A DNA stretch of 64,000 nucleotides, taken from assembly GCA_022828595.1 (NCBI GenBank), contig JAKGHH010000002.1:74682383-74746382 (forward strand), given 5' to 3'. Below, piece by piece: positions 22,918-35,153 of this stretch (position 1 is its first letter; each line of letters begins with the position of its first letter). This DNA comes from Nelumbo lutea. Lineage: Eukaryota; Streptophyta; Magnoliopsida; Proteales; Nelumbonaceae. The notes under the pieces were generated by a model. The model was given only the letters and a program-made list of their open reading frames with translations. It had not been told where the DNA came from and did not search any database. Both the position numbers and the translations under genes were made by a program.

Positions 22918-24031
22918 ACTTTTAATTTAATAGTAGTATAGATATAGACATAGATTTAACAATCACCAGGCACCACCACCACAACCTTGACACTATTAAG
23001 CATTGCTGCAATCTTGACCGCCAAACACATAGCCTTTAACTCCACTATCTCTGCATCATCTTCATCCACTAGATAAGCTGGAGCCTTGTCGAAATTACCC
23101 TCAGCATGAGCTGCAGTTACTACACATGCTGCCACACCAACACCTCTTTAAGCACTCTACAAAAATTATTTTCACAGATGCATCCATCCACACAATCATC
23201 AGAATTTGGCAAAATCTCAAGCTCAACTAACCCATCGATGGATTATCAATCGTTGCCATCTCCCACACAAACTAATTTTACCTGCTTAATGATCATTGCC
23301 AGGGAAACCTCCCCCTAGAAAAACACTTTTATTTCTAGCTAACCAGATAGACTGGAGGACATACGCCTGCATTTTAAACAGAATGACAACAGTATCAGAA
23401 TTGTTCTTGTTTGTAAGAATTAACTCCTTAATCAGTAGCATTACACCTACGTTGCACAGCATCAAATCTCCATCCCATCACCCCAAACCCTACTGTCTTC
23501 GAGAATGAACACTGCCGAAGTAAATTTCAACTGACTCCTCTACATATCCACAAAACATCTCTGCAGTAACCAGTATCTTGAGCAACAAACTGAAGTGATC
23601 TGCATGGCCACTCACTCGATCAAGATAGAAATCAACTCTATTAGTGACAACCCCAATGGCTCAGTTGGGGCTTCAATGGATAATCTCTGTTAATGCCTAT
23701 CCCTGTATCAATGAAATCATGTCTCTTCCAAGGAACATCAGGTGGGGTCTCAATGGATGACCTTCAAATTTCCATCGCAACGATCGGGAAACTCCTGTTT
23801 GCTCAGTTCTCTGAGCTTGTCTGTGATTAATACAACTGATTGCCTTCTAATTTGAGTGATGAGCCCAACCTGAGCTTGGATCAAAGGTGTGGAGATTGTC
23901 ATGGCAGAATATTGCTCAAAACTTCAATACTTGGCAAACCCAATTACTACTTATGCCCAAAGGGCTGATTGCTGAACAATATAACTAGGATGTGAATTTG
24001 GTTGGTTTAATCGCAGCCTTTCTATATAACC
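22918..24031 (-). mobile_element. LINE 3' fragment (minus) bracketed by the 124-bp repeat
   Basis: On the minus strand, near 23330-23400, MQAYVLQSIWLARNKSVF matches the segment that follows the zf-RVT in plant LINEs. Then at about 22985-23190 an RNase H-type stretch reads ACVVTAAHAEGNFDKA and DDAEIVELKAMCLAVKIAA. Frames shift between pieces. The plus-strand left end (22918-22960) is T/A-rich, like a LINE 3' tail in reverse. It is a dead 5'-truncated copy. Confidence 0.6.
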
Positions 24032-24155
24032 AGGACTTTAAGTTGTTTCACAGTCAATCAAAGTTGGGCAACATCAAAGAAAGGGTAAGATGCTTCCAAT
24101 TGATTTCAAGAATGGGGGTATTTTAGTCTATCAAAAGTTCCACACTCTCATTCAT
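24032..24155. repeat. 124-bp direct repeat, right copy
   Basis: Identical by eye to 22794-22917. The LINE fragment on the plus strand begins directly after it at 24156. Confidence 0.93.
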
Positions 24156-25690
24156 CGCTGAAAGAACCTAATGCTCTTTGGACTGCTGTCATCTCAAGTA
24201 AATATGGACGAAATACAAACGGGTGGGATTGCAATCTCCATTTGAACAGGATAAAGGCCATCAATCCTTGGACAGGTATATGTTCCATTCATACTTCTTT
24301 CTTTCCTTTTATAAGGTATAAAGTGGGAAATAGTTCTAAAATTAAATTTTGGAAAGATCTTTGGTGGGGGGAATCTACCCTGGATGCCTCTTTTCCTAGG
24401 CTGTTTAACTTCACCCTTGCCCAAGAAGCCTCTATCTCTAATTGCTTCCCAAATCAGTCCGCCAAGAATTCTTTAAACCTTCACCTCAGAAGACCCCTAA
24501 GGGACTCGGAGATTTCTGATTTAATAGCTTTAATCCAAACCCTTAAAGATGCCTATATATCCCCCTCTCATTCTGACACCCGAGTATGGACCCTTCACCC
24601 AAATGGCGAATTCTCTTCTAAGTCTATGTTCAAGGCTTTGACTGCTGAAGATCAGCATCCCTCTTTTCCTTACAAGAAAATTTGGTGCAGCCACGTCCCC
24701 TCAAGAATTTGCTTCTTTGTATGGGAAGCCTATCTCCAGAAAGTTAATACTTGTGATCTCCTTCAGAAAAAAACTTTTGGGAAGATGCTCCATTTCTCCT
24801 CATGTTTGTATTTTATGTCTCAGCGAGGGTGAATCTGCAGATCACATCCTTCTTCATTGCAGCTTCACTCAAAGGATATGGTCCCATTTCTTGAATATGG
24901 CAGGGTACAACTGGGCTTTTCCAAAACACATTATGGACAATTTGAATTAATGGCAAGGAATAGGGCTTAGCAAAAGGGGTAAAGTCTTTTGGCAATCAGT
25001 GCCTCATGCAGTAATGTGTGGGGCGTTTGGGATGAAAGAAACACCCGTATCTTTGACAATAAAAGCAGAACCTTGGAGGAGTTAATCTCAGAATTACCTA
25101 TCTTTGCATCCTTTGGTCGGTGAGTTCAGATGTATTTAAAGGACTTTCAGTCAATCATATTATCAGAAATATTCGCCCCTTTCTGTTTTTGCCTCATCCT
25201 CAGCAAACTCCCTTGAGGCATCCCGTTTCCATCAGTGAAGGTGTGATAACCCTTAATTTTGACGGTCGTGCCTTAGGCAATCCGGGCTTTGCAGGTATTG
25301 GTGGTACATTAAGGGACGAAAGGGGCAATATCTGTTGGACTTATAGTGGCCCAATCGGTTGGGCTGACTCCAACAAAGGCTGAAGTGATGGCTGCTCTCA
25401 CCGGAATCAGGATAATTAAGAATATGGGAATTCAGGATTTGATCATTGCAGGTGATTCAGCAAATACAATAAAATGGTTAAGAGACAAAAAAGGGGGCCC
25501 TTGGAGACTTTATCACTATCTGACTGAAGTTTGGGATTCTTTGGATGGATTGAATGTTAACTTAGTTTGGATTCCTAGGGAATACAATCATACTGCAGAT
25601 GGCCTAGCTAATTTGGTGTGTATTTGGGATTCTTTGTAACTTGCAAGGGGTCCCCCCCCCCCATTTTTTTCTCAATAAATCTTGGTTAAA
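24156..25690 (+). pseudogene. LINE ORF2 3' part: zf-RVT and RNase H, broken
   Basis: The plus strand reads LKEPNALWTAVISSKYG, then KVGNSSKIKFWKDLWWG and a zf-RVT domain (VPSRICFFVWEAYLQKV, then after a frameshift CLSEGESADHILLHCSF) at about 24300-24900. From 25240 an RNase H domain follows: ITLNFDGRALGNPG with the first Asp, a frameshift at about 25380, AEVMAALTGIRI with the Glu, IAGDSANTIKW with an Asp, and IPREYNHTADGLAN with the last Asp. This is the C-terminal order of plant L1-type ORF2. The endonuclease and RT are missing, so the copy is 5'-truncated. An A-rich tail region follows near 25660-25710. Confidence 0.85.
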
Positions 25691-25819
25691 TTTTCTCAAA
25701 ATAAAAAAAATCACTGATACAAGGGTTCCATGGAAGAGACATGAATTCTCCCCCTCTCCTACAACAGGTAAGGATGATCCATTGATACGACTTTCTGGAA
25801 GTGGCTTTGCTTGAGGTTG

Positions 25820-26036
25820 AAGATGATAGTGCATTATTGTACCTATTTTTTGGATATAAATTTGTATTTTTCGAATCTCGAGTTGATTGAATGAGGGAGA
25901 GATTACCGTACAACCTTTTGCATCGATTTGAAACAAACAGGAAGAGAACAAAAACGGGTTAGAACTGAGAACCCACTTTGCATTCTTGAACCGAAAAGAG
26001 GATATTTATGCAGAGTACATATTTGTGTTTGTATCA
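25820..26036. mobile_element. Second copy of the 10405-10793 repeat, split by Copia 2
   Basis: It shares tgtacctattttttggat, gatttgaaacaaacag and a common tail with 10545-10790. Its end continues on the far side of Copia element 2 at 31500-31520 (tatcacaattaaacgcagcc), matching catcccaaccaaacacaatc. The copia insertion point is therefore inside this repeat. Confidence 0.55.
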
Positions 26037-26312
26037 TGTTGAAATAATTTAGTTGTTGGTGTTAGGGTTTTTTTGGCTAGTTAAAGCGTTTTTTATTTCA
26101 ATTTTTTTACTTCTGTTATGTCTATTATTGTACTCACTTATAGCAGGGGCACAAGGGTCTTTTCCCTTCTTATTTCTGCCGCCCTATATATATTATAATA
26201 AAAGCTGGTGCCGCCAGCACTGTTACATTGCCAATCCCTTCTCTTCTCTTCTCCCTTCTCTCTTCTTCTTCTCTTCTCTTCCTCTTATTTCTGGCCGGCC
26301 ACACTGTCAAGA
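26037..26312 (+). repeat. 5' LTR of Copia element 2, ends TG...GA
   Basis: 276 bp from tgttgaaataattt to cactgtcaaga. The right edge is fixed by the primer site directly after it and by the target duplication at the other end. A TATA-like ctatatatattataat sits at about 26181. The GA end instead of CA is present in both LTRs. Confidence 0.93.
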
Positions 26313-26324
26313 TGGTATCAGAGC
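26313..26324 (+). other. Primer binding site of Copia element 2
   Basis: tggtatcagagc, complementary to initiator methionine tRNA, directly after the LTR. Confidence 0.95.
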
Positions 26325-26920
26325 AGGAATACTGACTGAGAGAACATATTGAACAAACTTCACCGAGAGAACAGATCGAATAGACTTCACCCTTCTAACT
26401 TGCTGAATTTGGGCGGAACAGAGATCTGAATCTGGACTGAGGAAAACAGATCTACAACTGGTACAGTCCTTCCTTTTTTCTCTTCCTTACTCTCCTTGGT
26501 CGTGTACCAAGTGAAAAAACCAAATGAATCTGGGCTGCTGAATGCTGTTAGATCTTTATACCTCTGTTTTTTGGGATCGTGTGATCCTGTTCATGTGTTA
26601 AGGCGACTATAGGTCAAGGATGACTTGTTATCTCAATTATTTGGCTTGATTATAAGTGTTAAGGATCTCTCCTACTGATTAATGTTCTTAGACCGTACAG
26701 GTCTCTCCTACATTCTGGAAGGCTGGTAGGTTGGGACTGTTAAACCGTACAGGTCTGAAATCTGCCGAATATTGCCTTTTTTTTGTCCTAAAATTGGTAT
26801 TGTTTGTGCTCAGACTGTTTTCAAACCCAAGTGTGTGGGTGTAGATTGAGTAGAGCATTTTTTGTGGAGTAAGGAGGGGTCCTAAGTCCGTTGTTTGGAA
26901 CTGATTGTCTGTTTTGACCA

Positions 26921-29900
26921 TGTCGTCTGAGAATTCTGTTACTTCAGAGATTTCAGGGAGCCACAATGGAGTGAGTGGGGGAATGGATATGAGTTTCCCC
27001 ATGGCTGTTATTCCCTTTGATGGTGTAAACTACCTTAAGTGGTCTAGGAGAATAAAACTCTACATCACTGCTAGGGGGTAAATAGGATGCATCAATGGGA
27101 GAGTGAAGGAACCGAAGTACGGTGATGTCTTGGCTCTTGGTTTCCATGCTGCCACAGGTAAGGAAGACTTTTATGTGGGCTAAAACTGCTTGTGAGATAT
27201 GGGAACAAGCGAAGTCCACCTATTCGGAGCAGAGACACTATGCCAAGATATATCAATTGCAAGCTGAATCCTCTACTTGCAAGCAGGGGGAGAGGAGTCT
27301 CTTGATGTACTATTCTGATTTGACATCGATATGGAAAGAACTTGATCACTATCAGAATGTGAATTTGAAGTGTGATGAAGATGCAAAGGCATATAAGTCA
27401 CTTGTATCTCAACAACGGGTCTTTTGCCGTTCTCCTAGGGCTGAATCCTTCATATGAGTCCATCAGGGTGCAGATCTTGGGTAGTAAAGACTTGCCATCA
27501 GTTCAGGAGGTGTATGCCTTAGTGCAGTTAGAAGAGAGTAGAAGAAGTGTGATGAATTGTGTAGAAGGGGAGTCAGTTGCCCTAGCTGTCCAGGGAAATT
27601 CAGATACAAATGTCGGAGGTGTTTTTAAAAAAGGTGACTCAGAAAAAAACAGATGATAAGAGTAAACTTTGGTGCACTCACTGCCAGAAGATACGACACA
27701 TGAGAGATACATGTTGGGATCTCCATGAAAAACCTAAATGGGCACAGGATTTGGGTAAGAAGTCAACATCTGATCAAGGCAAGAAACCAAGCCAACAGAA
27801 TCAGAAAAAGTATAACTCAGCTAATATGGCGTCGATAGAGACTTGTCCTTTGGTAACTCTGGAGAGGCATCCCAGTTCTGACCCTAAGGAAGAAATTATC
27901 AACTCCTTTCGTGAACATTTGGAATTGTATGGTAGGACTCTCCACCAGATAGATTCTGGTCCTACTCCCTCTACCTCTTTTGCGTCTACATCAGGTAATG
28001 CTGCCACATCCTTCCATGTGTCATCTCATACCATTGATTCTCCTTGGGTTATTGACTCCGGAGCCTCAAACCACATGACCGGTAAGTCAAATTTATTTCA
28101 GACATATAACCTTCTCTCTAGGAGAGATAAGGTGAGACTAGCTGATGGTTCTTTTTCTACCATAGCTGGCCGAGGTACTATACCTCTCCCACTTGGCTTT
28201 ACCCTTCCTAATGTACTGCATGTTCTGAAATTACCTATTAATTTGCTGTCCATTAGTGGTATAACTCACTCATTGAACTGTTCAATCACTTTTTTTTGTT
28301 TTCATGTGTTTCAAGATTTGGCCTCAGGGAAGACGATTGGTAGAGGAAGTATGGTGGATGGTCTCTACGTGTTGGAGAAAAAAGCTGGTCTTGTGGCTAC
28401 AGAGTCCATGAGTTTGTCAAGTGAGAGTCAAGCCTATTTATGACATAGTTGTCTAGGTCATCTTTCTTTTGAGTCATTAAAAGTTATGTTTACAAAGTTA
28501 TTTGAGTCATTGTCAGTGAGTCAGTTATAGTGTCAGACATGTCAATTGAGTAAACATTGTAGAAGTTCTTTACCTTTGCGAAATAAACGATCTAAATTTC
28601 CATTTCATATTGTTTATTCTAATGTTTGGGCCCTGTTACTCTATCCACTGAGGCTGGATATAAGTACTTCATCACCTTAATTGATGATTATTCTAGATAC
28701 ACCTGGGTTTAGCTTATGCGATCTCGAGATGAAGTGCCAAAAATTGTGAAAGACTTTCAACGCATGGTGTTCAATCAGTTCCAAACGAAAATCCATATTT
28801 TCCAGTCGGACAATGCGAAGGAATACTTCCATAGTGATCTCACAGAGTTTTTTGCTTCGAGTGGGTCACTTCAACGAAGCTCTTGTGCCAAGACACCCGA
28901 ACAAAATGGTGTTGCTGAATGAAAGAACCGTCACCTTCTCGAAGTAGATCGTGGCTTATTAATTCATATGAATGTGCCAAAACGTTTTTGGATGGATGCA
29001 GTCTTGTGTGCTACATACATCATCAACCGCATGCCCTCTCAGTTACTAGAGTATATAAGGCTCCACATCAGCTTTTGTTTCCTACAACTCCGTTGTCCAC
29101 CATTCCGATGCGTGTTTTTGGGTGTCGTTGCTTTGCCCATAACCTGTCCCCTACTCGAGGTAAGCTTGATCCTCGGGCTATTCCCTGTGTTTTTCTTGGT
29201 TACCCTTTATCTCAAAAGGGGTATTACTGCTATGATCCTACCTCTCACAAGTACTATGTCTCCATTGATGTATCATTCTTTGAGAATCAACATTTTTTCT
29301 CGGTTTCTCCTTGGGGGGAGAGTAGGGTTGAGGAGAAACAGGCGACTCTAATTCAACTACCTCCTTTACCCGATCCTCCATTCCGGGTTTTTCATCGTCG
29401 CCATAAAAGCCAGCAGAGTTCAAGAGCTGTGGAACCTGACACTATGCAACCAACATCATCAGATTCACCAAAGGCAGATCCGTCTCATCAGCTAGGTACA
29501 CTTGCTTCTATTGATATGTCTATTCCTCTAAATGTTGATTCACCTGTCATCAATTATCTTTATATTCCTATTGCTAAGAGAAATGGTGTTAGGTCTTGTA
29601 CCACTAATCATCCTATATCTAATTTTATGTCTTTTTCACCTTCATTTCGTGCATTCCTCTCTTCTGTGGATAGTGTCCCCGTTCCTAAGAATGTGGCAGA
29701 AGCTTTGTCTAAACCTGAATGGGCAGATGCAATGTAAGAAGAAATTGATGCTTTACACAAAAATGGCACTTGGGAGTTGGTGGACCTTCTTGAAGGGAAG
29801 GAACCTGTGTGTTGCAAGTGGGTGTTCACAGTGAAACACAAGGCTGATAGAACTGTTGAAAGGTACAAGGCTAGACTGGTAGCAAGAGGCTTTACACAGG

Positions 29901-31206
29901 TATATGGAGTGGACTATTCAGAGACTTTTGCTCCAGTAGCCAAGATGAACTCTATTAGGATCATTCTTTCAGTGGCAGCAAATTTTGACTGGGACCTTCA
30001 CCAATTGGACATCAAAAATGCTTTTTTGAATGGTGACTTGGAAGAGGAAGTGTACATGACCCAACCTCCAGGATTCTGTGCCAAAGGCAGTGAATAAAAG
30101 GTGTGCAGGTTAAAAAAATCTTTATATGTGTTGAAACAATCACCTCGGGCTTGATTTAGTAAGTTCAACAGATGGGGTTCAAACAATGCCAGTCAGATCA
30201 CACTCTATTTGTGAAAAGAGGTGAAGGGAAAATTGCAGCTCTTATTGTGTATGTGGATGACATAGTGATCACAGGAGATTGGGAGGCTGAAATACGGAGA
30301 CTAAAAAAATTCTTAGCCACTCAATTTGAGATGAAAGATCTAGGCCCCTTACGTTTTTTCCTTGGAATTGAAGTTGCCTGCTCTCACAAGGGCATCTTTA
30401 TTTCCCAACGGAAATATGTACTAGATCTACTAGAAGATACAGGCAAGTTGGGGGTAAAACCAATTGACTAACCAATTGAATCTAATCTTCATCTGGGACA
30501 CAATCAGGGAGAGTTTTTGAAAGATGTGAAGAAGTTCCAAAGGCTCGTAGGGAGACTTTTGTATTTGTCTATGATTAGGCCTAATATTGCTTATGTAGTG
30601 GGTGTCCTTAGTCAGTTCATGCACAATCCTAGGACAACTCACTTTGAAGTTGCAGAGAGGATCCTGAGATACCTTAAGAAGTTTCTCGGAGCTAGTTTGT
30701 TGTTCTAGAAACATGGTCACTTAAAGGTGGAAGTATATGCTGATGCAGATTGGGCAGGAGCAGTCAATGATCGAAAGTCTACTAGTGGGTATTGTACCTT
30801 TGTAGGAGGAAACATGGTCACATGGAGAAGTAAAAAACAAAGTGTGGTGGCTAGATCTAGTGCTGAAGCAGAGTATAGAGTGATGTCTCATGGGGCTGTT
30901 GAAATCACGTGGATAAGAAATCTGTTATGTGAACTGGGTTTTGCAGTGAGCAATCCTATGTCACTCTACTGTGACAATAAAGCTGCCATCAATATTGCTG
31001 CTAATTCAGTCCTGCATGATAGGACGAAACACATTGAAGTGGACAAGCATTTTATTTGAGAGAAACTTGTAAATGCAGAAGTGTGTACTCCATATGTCAG
31101 CTCAGAAGAACAACTTGCAAATATCTTCACCAAAGGTCTTCATCATGTGCGGCACAAAGATTTGTGTGACAAGTTGGGCATGATTGACATCTATGCTCCA
31201 ACTTGA
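26921..31206 (+). pseudogene. Copia element 2 gag-pol, many stops and frameshifts
   Basis: Start Met at 26921 (MSSENSVTSE). Gag continues with FDGVNYLKWSRRI, a stop after ITARG, and YSDLTSIWKELDHY; a frameshift near 27415; the CCHC knuckle CTHCQKIRHMRDTC near 27680. Protease active site WVIDSGASNHMTG near 28050 is intact. Integrase is broken by several stops near 28440-28710 but keeps QSDNAKEY and NGVAE. RT has CKWVFTVKHKADRTVE, KARLVARGFTQ and YVDDIVITGD; RNase H has YADADWAGA, SSAEAEYRVM and CDNKAAIN; it ends with DIYAPT and TGA. At least ten stops and several frameshifts make it non-functional. Confidence 0.92.
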
Positions 31207-31213
31207 GGGGGAG
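31204..31213 (+). other. Polypurine tract of Copia element 2
   Basis: tgagggggag directly before the 3' LTR, priming site for plus-strand DNA synthesis. Confidence 0.85.
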
Positions 31214-31499
31214 TGTTGAAATAATTTAGTTGTTGGTATTAGGGTCTGTTTGGCTAGTTAAATCATTTTTTATTTCTATTTTTTTTTACTTCTGTTATGT
31301 CTGTTATTGTACTCACTTATAGCAGGGGCACAAGGGTCTTTTCCCTTCTTATTTCTGTCGTCCTATATATATTATAATAAAAACTGGCGCCGCCAGCACT
31401 GTTACATTGCCAATCCCTTCTCTTCTCTTCTACCTTCTCTCTTCTTCTTCTTCTCTTCTCTTCTCTTCCTCTTATTTCTGGCCGGCCACATTGTCAAGA
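31214..31499 (+). repeat. 3' LTR of Copia element 2
   Basis: 286 bp, longer than the 5' LTR because of extra ttctt and t units. It ends ttgtcaaga, followed by the target duplication tatca. Confidence 0.93.
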
Positions 31500-31529
31500 T
31501 ATCACAATTAAACGCAGCCTAAGGGGCAT

Positions 31530-31909
31530 TCAATCACGTGAGTTGGTCCCATATTAACTTGCCATTTGTCTGTTGTTAGACTATTGTTGCACCATTTCTA
31601 TTATTGGCAAAAATGGTATTTTGATTTTTTCTTTTCTTTTGATTAAATTAGTCAAGCTAACATTAGGGTTAAAAATGTCATTTTACACTTTCATTTAACA
31701 GAATTGCTAATAAGTAATACAATTGCAAACTATGGAGGGTATCTTAGTTATAACAAGCTTTGGGGGTATCTTAGTAACTATATAAAACCATAGGGGGTGT
31801 CTAAATAAATAACCCTTAAATTATTGGTACTTAAATCATTTCTTACTCCTACCTATGTCCTTTTTGGTCTATCCCTTGTCCTTCTAGCCCCTTCAACTTG
31901 TAACAAATT
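31530..31909. other. Non-coding stretch
   Basis: No gene. Around 31720-31820 there are short repeats of gggggtatcttag type. Nothing else was recognised. Confidence 0.4.
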
Positions 31910-32154
31910 GCTTCTTCTTACAGGTGATGTTGATGGTCTTTTTTATCTTTTTGAAGAATAAAGAGAAAATTTCATTAAAATAAAAAAAGGAACAAGTACA
32001 GCATAAGGTGATAAGATATCACTGCAAGCATCGCTTCTTCTTACAGGTGATGTTGATGGTCTTTTTTATCTTTTTGAAGAATAAAGAGAAATTTTCATTA
32101 AAATAAAAAAAGGAATAAGTACAGCATAAGGTGATAAGATATCACTGCAAGCAT
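31910..32154. repeat. Tandem duplication, two units of 123 bp
   Basis: Units start gcttcttcttacaggtgatg at 31910 and 32033 and end actgcaagcat. They differ at only a few bases, so this is a recent local duplication at the edge of the LINE remains. Confidence 0.9.
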
Positions 32155-32159
32155 GTAAG

Positions 32160-34850
32160 CAACCCCAATAAACCCACAAAGGTCTAAGAAAACTACAGCT
32201 TAGACCCATGATAAATCCAATCAAAACCTAGAGAAAGATTACAGAACAGGCCCAATAGAAGTCCCAATAAAACTATGACCACCAGCCCGACACAACCAAA
32301 GCTGCAAGCCTTTCTGAAGTTTACATCAGTCTTCATCTGTAAGAGCATCCTCTTGGATTGAGTAATCCTCATCCCAAACCTTGCTCCCCTGAGTATAAGT
32401 TTTTTTTTCTCTTTTTCTTCCATTTTTCTTCTTTGAAATTTCTCAAAGGCCCTCCTGGAAAATTCATCACCACCCAAAAAAAAGGCCCAAGCTTTTCCCA
32501 ACCGTAACCTCTCTATCAACTAATTTCTGGATAACCATACCACTTGAGTCTTCTCCAACAACGGAAGTATACTGCGGCAACTGGATTCCGCTAGATTCAG
32601 AATCAACACCACTCGCCTTGTTTTCCTGTTGTTTCTTCAAAGTAGGGGAGGCTGTGACTGAGCTTGGACCATCATCCCCCTCTGACCAGTATCAGAAATC
32701 CCATAACCTCTCACTCTCTTCCTTCTATATACCCATTTGCATTTTTTTTTGTAAGTCCTGCCCCTGCTAAGCATAGTTTTAATCTTGAAAAGATCTGTCA
32801 CATGAACTCTGATCCTCATTCTCTTCCAGATTGCTCCTTTGACCCAAATCAACACCCAACCTTCCAGTCTTGAGTCTTCTCCAACAACGGCAGTATCCTG
32901 CGGCAGCTGGATTCCGCTAGGTTCAGAATCAACACCACTCGCCTTGTTTGCCTGTTGTTTCTTCAAAGTAGGGGAGGCTGTGACTGAACTTGCATCATCA
33001 TCCCCCTCTGAACAGTATCAGAAATCCCATAACCTCTCACTCTCTTCCTTCTATATACCCATTTGTATTTTTTTGTAGGTTCTGCCCCTGCCAAGCATAG
33101 TTTCAATCTTGAAAAGATCTGTCACATGAACTTGATCCTCATTCAGATTGCTCCTTCGACTCAAATCAACACCCAGCCTTCCGATCTTGAACTCAAAATA
33201 CAGACCATCTTCTACATTTCTTTCAGCCTGTTCTCCAGTAGACTCATCAACATCTGAAACTTCCTTCAACCTCGACTTCAATTTCTGGCTCAGCACCGAC
33301 ACTAAAGTTCCTACCCGAATCCATCTCCTCCCCTCCCCCCTTCTGGCCTCTCTGTTTCAGCAGAGACTAAACCCACTAAACACGGAAAAACTTGAATTTC
33401 AGAATCACACCTGGTCTCTGAAGACATTGTACTTACTCCCCCAGGCTTGGAAGATTACCAAATCCTATCAGACCCCTGAACCACCAATGGTCCTCTTCTA
33501 GTCTTGTTGCCACTTTTGTCAAACTTGGCGATCACCCAGATCCACCTCTCTTCATTTCCTTTTCTAGCTTCAGCCGGGACATTCCTTGTTCCTTCATTTT
33601 GTTTTTTTTCAACTTTGATTTGATACGTCCTAACAACTTTCTCTTATCAACTTTCCTTTTCGTGCGATGAAAATCCTTCCTGCGAATATGCAAACCGATG
33701 TTGAGTTCTTGATTGCCACACACCTTTCCTAATGGGTGAGACGAGAAACTCATGCGAGAGTCCTGCTCTTTGGTAGCCATAGGAGTAGTACCATCAGCCA
33801 GCAACTCAATTTTTCTTGGAATATCATCTGGTTTTACAGTGTTCAGAAACACTACAGCAGAACATAATCCAACCTGAAGATTCCTCCTAGGTGGCCATTG
33901 CTAGCTAACACAATTGATTCAAATAACTCCTGCTTCCAGAGATGAAATGGCAAGCCAATCACTCTCACTATTACACCATCTTCTAAATCAAACTGTCTTG
34001 CGTTGGAACCAGGACACCAATTGATATGGTAAGAGCCCCAAACTCAGCCTGGAAGCTTAATGCTGCAATCTCAATCTTATCCTGTACCGTATCAAGTACT
34101 GCTTTTCTTTCTCCCAAGATGATCTTACCTTTGATCTTCAATTCCTTGATTAAAATATCAGCTAGCTTCTTCCAATCTGACAGCTTCTGAGACTTCAACC
34201 ACTAATTTGGTTGTCCAAATCTCCTTCCCAGCATTCACTGTTATTTTTGCAATTACCATTAGGATTCACAACCAAAAAACTATCCTGCATCTGGTCCTGA
34301 ACCTTGTTATTGACGAACACTCCCAACCTCTTTACACAATACCTTGGCTGTCAATCAACCCATAAGTTCAACAGCTCCTGTACTGTATTATGAATCAACT
34401 CCCAACCTTGACTGTTCCTACCTTCTGGAAAACAGACCATCTGCATCCTTCCCAAATCATAGAATTCTTGTAAAACTATGAACCCTCCTTTTGCATTTCT
34501 TCTTGTCTCCACAGTATATCTTCTTTATTCTTCCACCAACAATCCTTTCAGATCTTTCTTCTTACTAGAAGAAAACACTTCTTCTAAAAAAACTCCCAAA
34601 CCATTTCAAGGAATTGGTACCAACTAACAGCACTGCCAGTAACTTTGCTTCTCTGATCTTCAAGGCCAATCTCCCATTGTATCTTAACTCTTCAAACAGA
34701 AATCTTTTTGCTTCAACCTTCACTTGTTTCCTCAAAACACCCATATTTCCTTCTTCCTCAACAGATGGATGTTGATTCTGACCATTTGCAGGCACTACAT
34801 TACCATCATTTCTTTGACTGGGTACATTTTCAGCTATTTGACCAACTGAT
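32160..34850 (-). pseudogene. LINE ORF1 remains (DUF4283-type), broken
   Basis: On the minus strand, about 33840-34190 reads FQAEFGALTISIGVLVPTQD and then VRVIGLPFHLWKQELFE and LASNGHLGGIFRLDY, the plant LINE ORF1 domain known as DUF4283. Upstream on that strand (34200-34850) is KLLAVLLVGTNSLKWFGSFF and similar. Downstream (32200-33840) are charged segments with many stops, including the duplicated VHVTDLFKI..ML.RGRTYKK block. ORF1 proteins bind the LINE RNA. No ORF2 follows in this orientation here. Confidence 0.6.
32543..33194. repeat. Tandem duplication, two units of about 326 bp, in LINE ORF1
   Basis: Units start cttgagtcttctccaacaac at 32543 and 32869. Shared landmarks include cggcaactggattccgct (cggcagctgg in unit two), gtaggggaggctgtgactga and catgaactctgatcctc, with a few substitutions and small deletions in unit two. 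Confidence 0.9.
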
Positions 34851-35153
34851 TAGCTCTCTTGGTGGAAGGTGACCAACTGATTGTGATCTTCTTTGCACAT
34901 AACCAAACTATCTTAGCCTACTTTCTCTCATTTTATCACCTATTGGAGTTACTTCTAAGTTCCTACAATAACTTCATTTCTGATTCTAGCCTTTTTAGTT
35001 TTTCCACTCATCCATCAGGAATCACTCTTTAAGTTTTCATATTTAGGAGTGACTCTTGTGACTGGGGGATAGCTTCCAGGAATCAGGGTGGCGATTCTTG
35101 AAGTGATTCCTGACTTGGCAATGACATGTCTGTGCCAATTGCAAACCAAGTAA
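34851..35153. other. Non-coding stretch
   Basis: No gene. Contains short inverted words (caggaatcac, gtgattcctg) as in a decayed MITE. Confidence 0.35.

Larger units (their letters stand above)
26037..31499 (+). mobile_element. Copia element 2, complete but decayed
   Basis: The 5,463-bp element has LTRs at 26037-26312 and 31214-31499 with tatca outside both (26032-26036 and 31500-31504). Order on the plus strand: LTR, primer site, gag, protease, integrase, RT, RNase H, polypurine tract, LTR. The LTRs differ by about 13 substitutions plus small indels, close to 5 percent, so it is older than the other two copia copies. Its proteins are clearly of another family than elements 1 and 3. Confidence 0.96.

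Noticed and set aside
22794..24155. The 124-bp repeats as LTRs of a small element
   Set aside because: No TG...CA ends, no primer site or polypurine tract, and a LINE piece lies between them.
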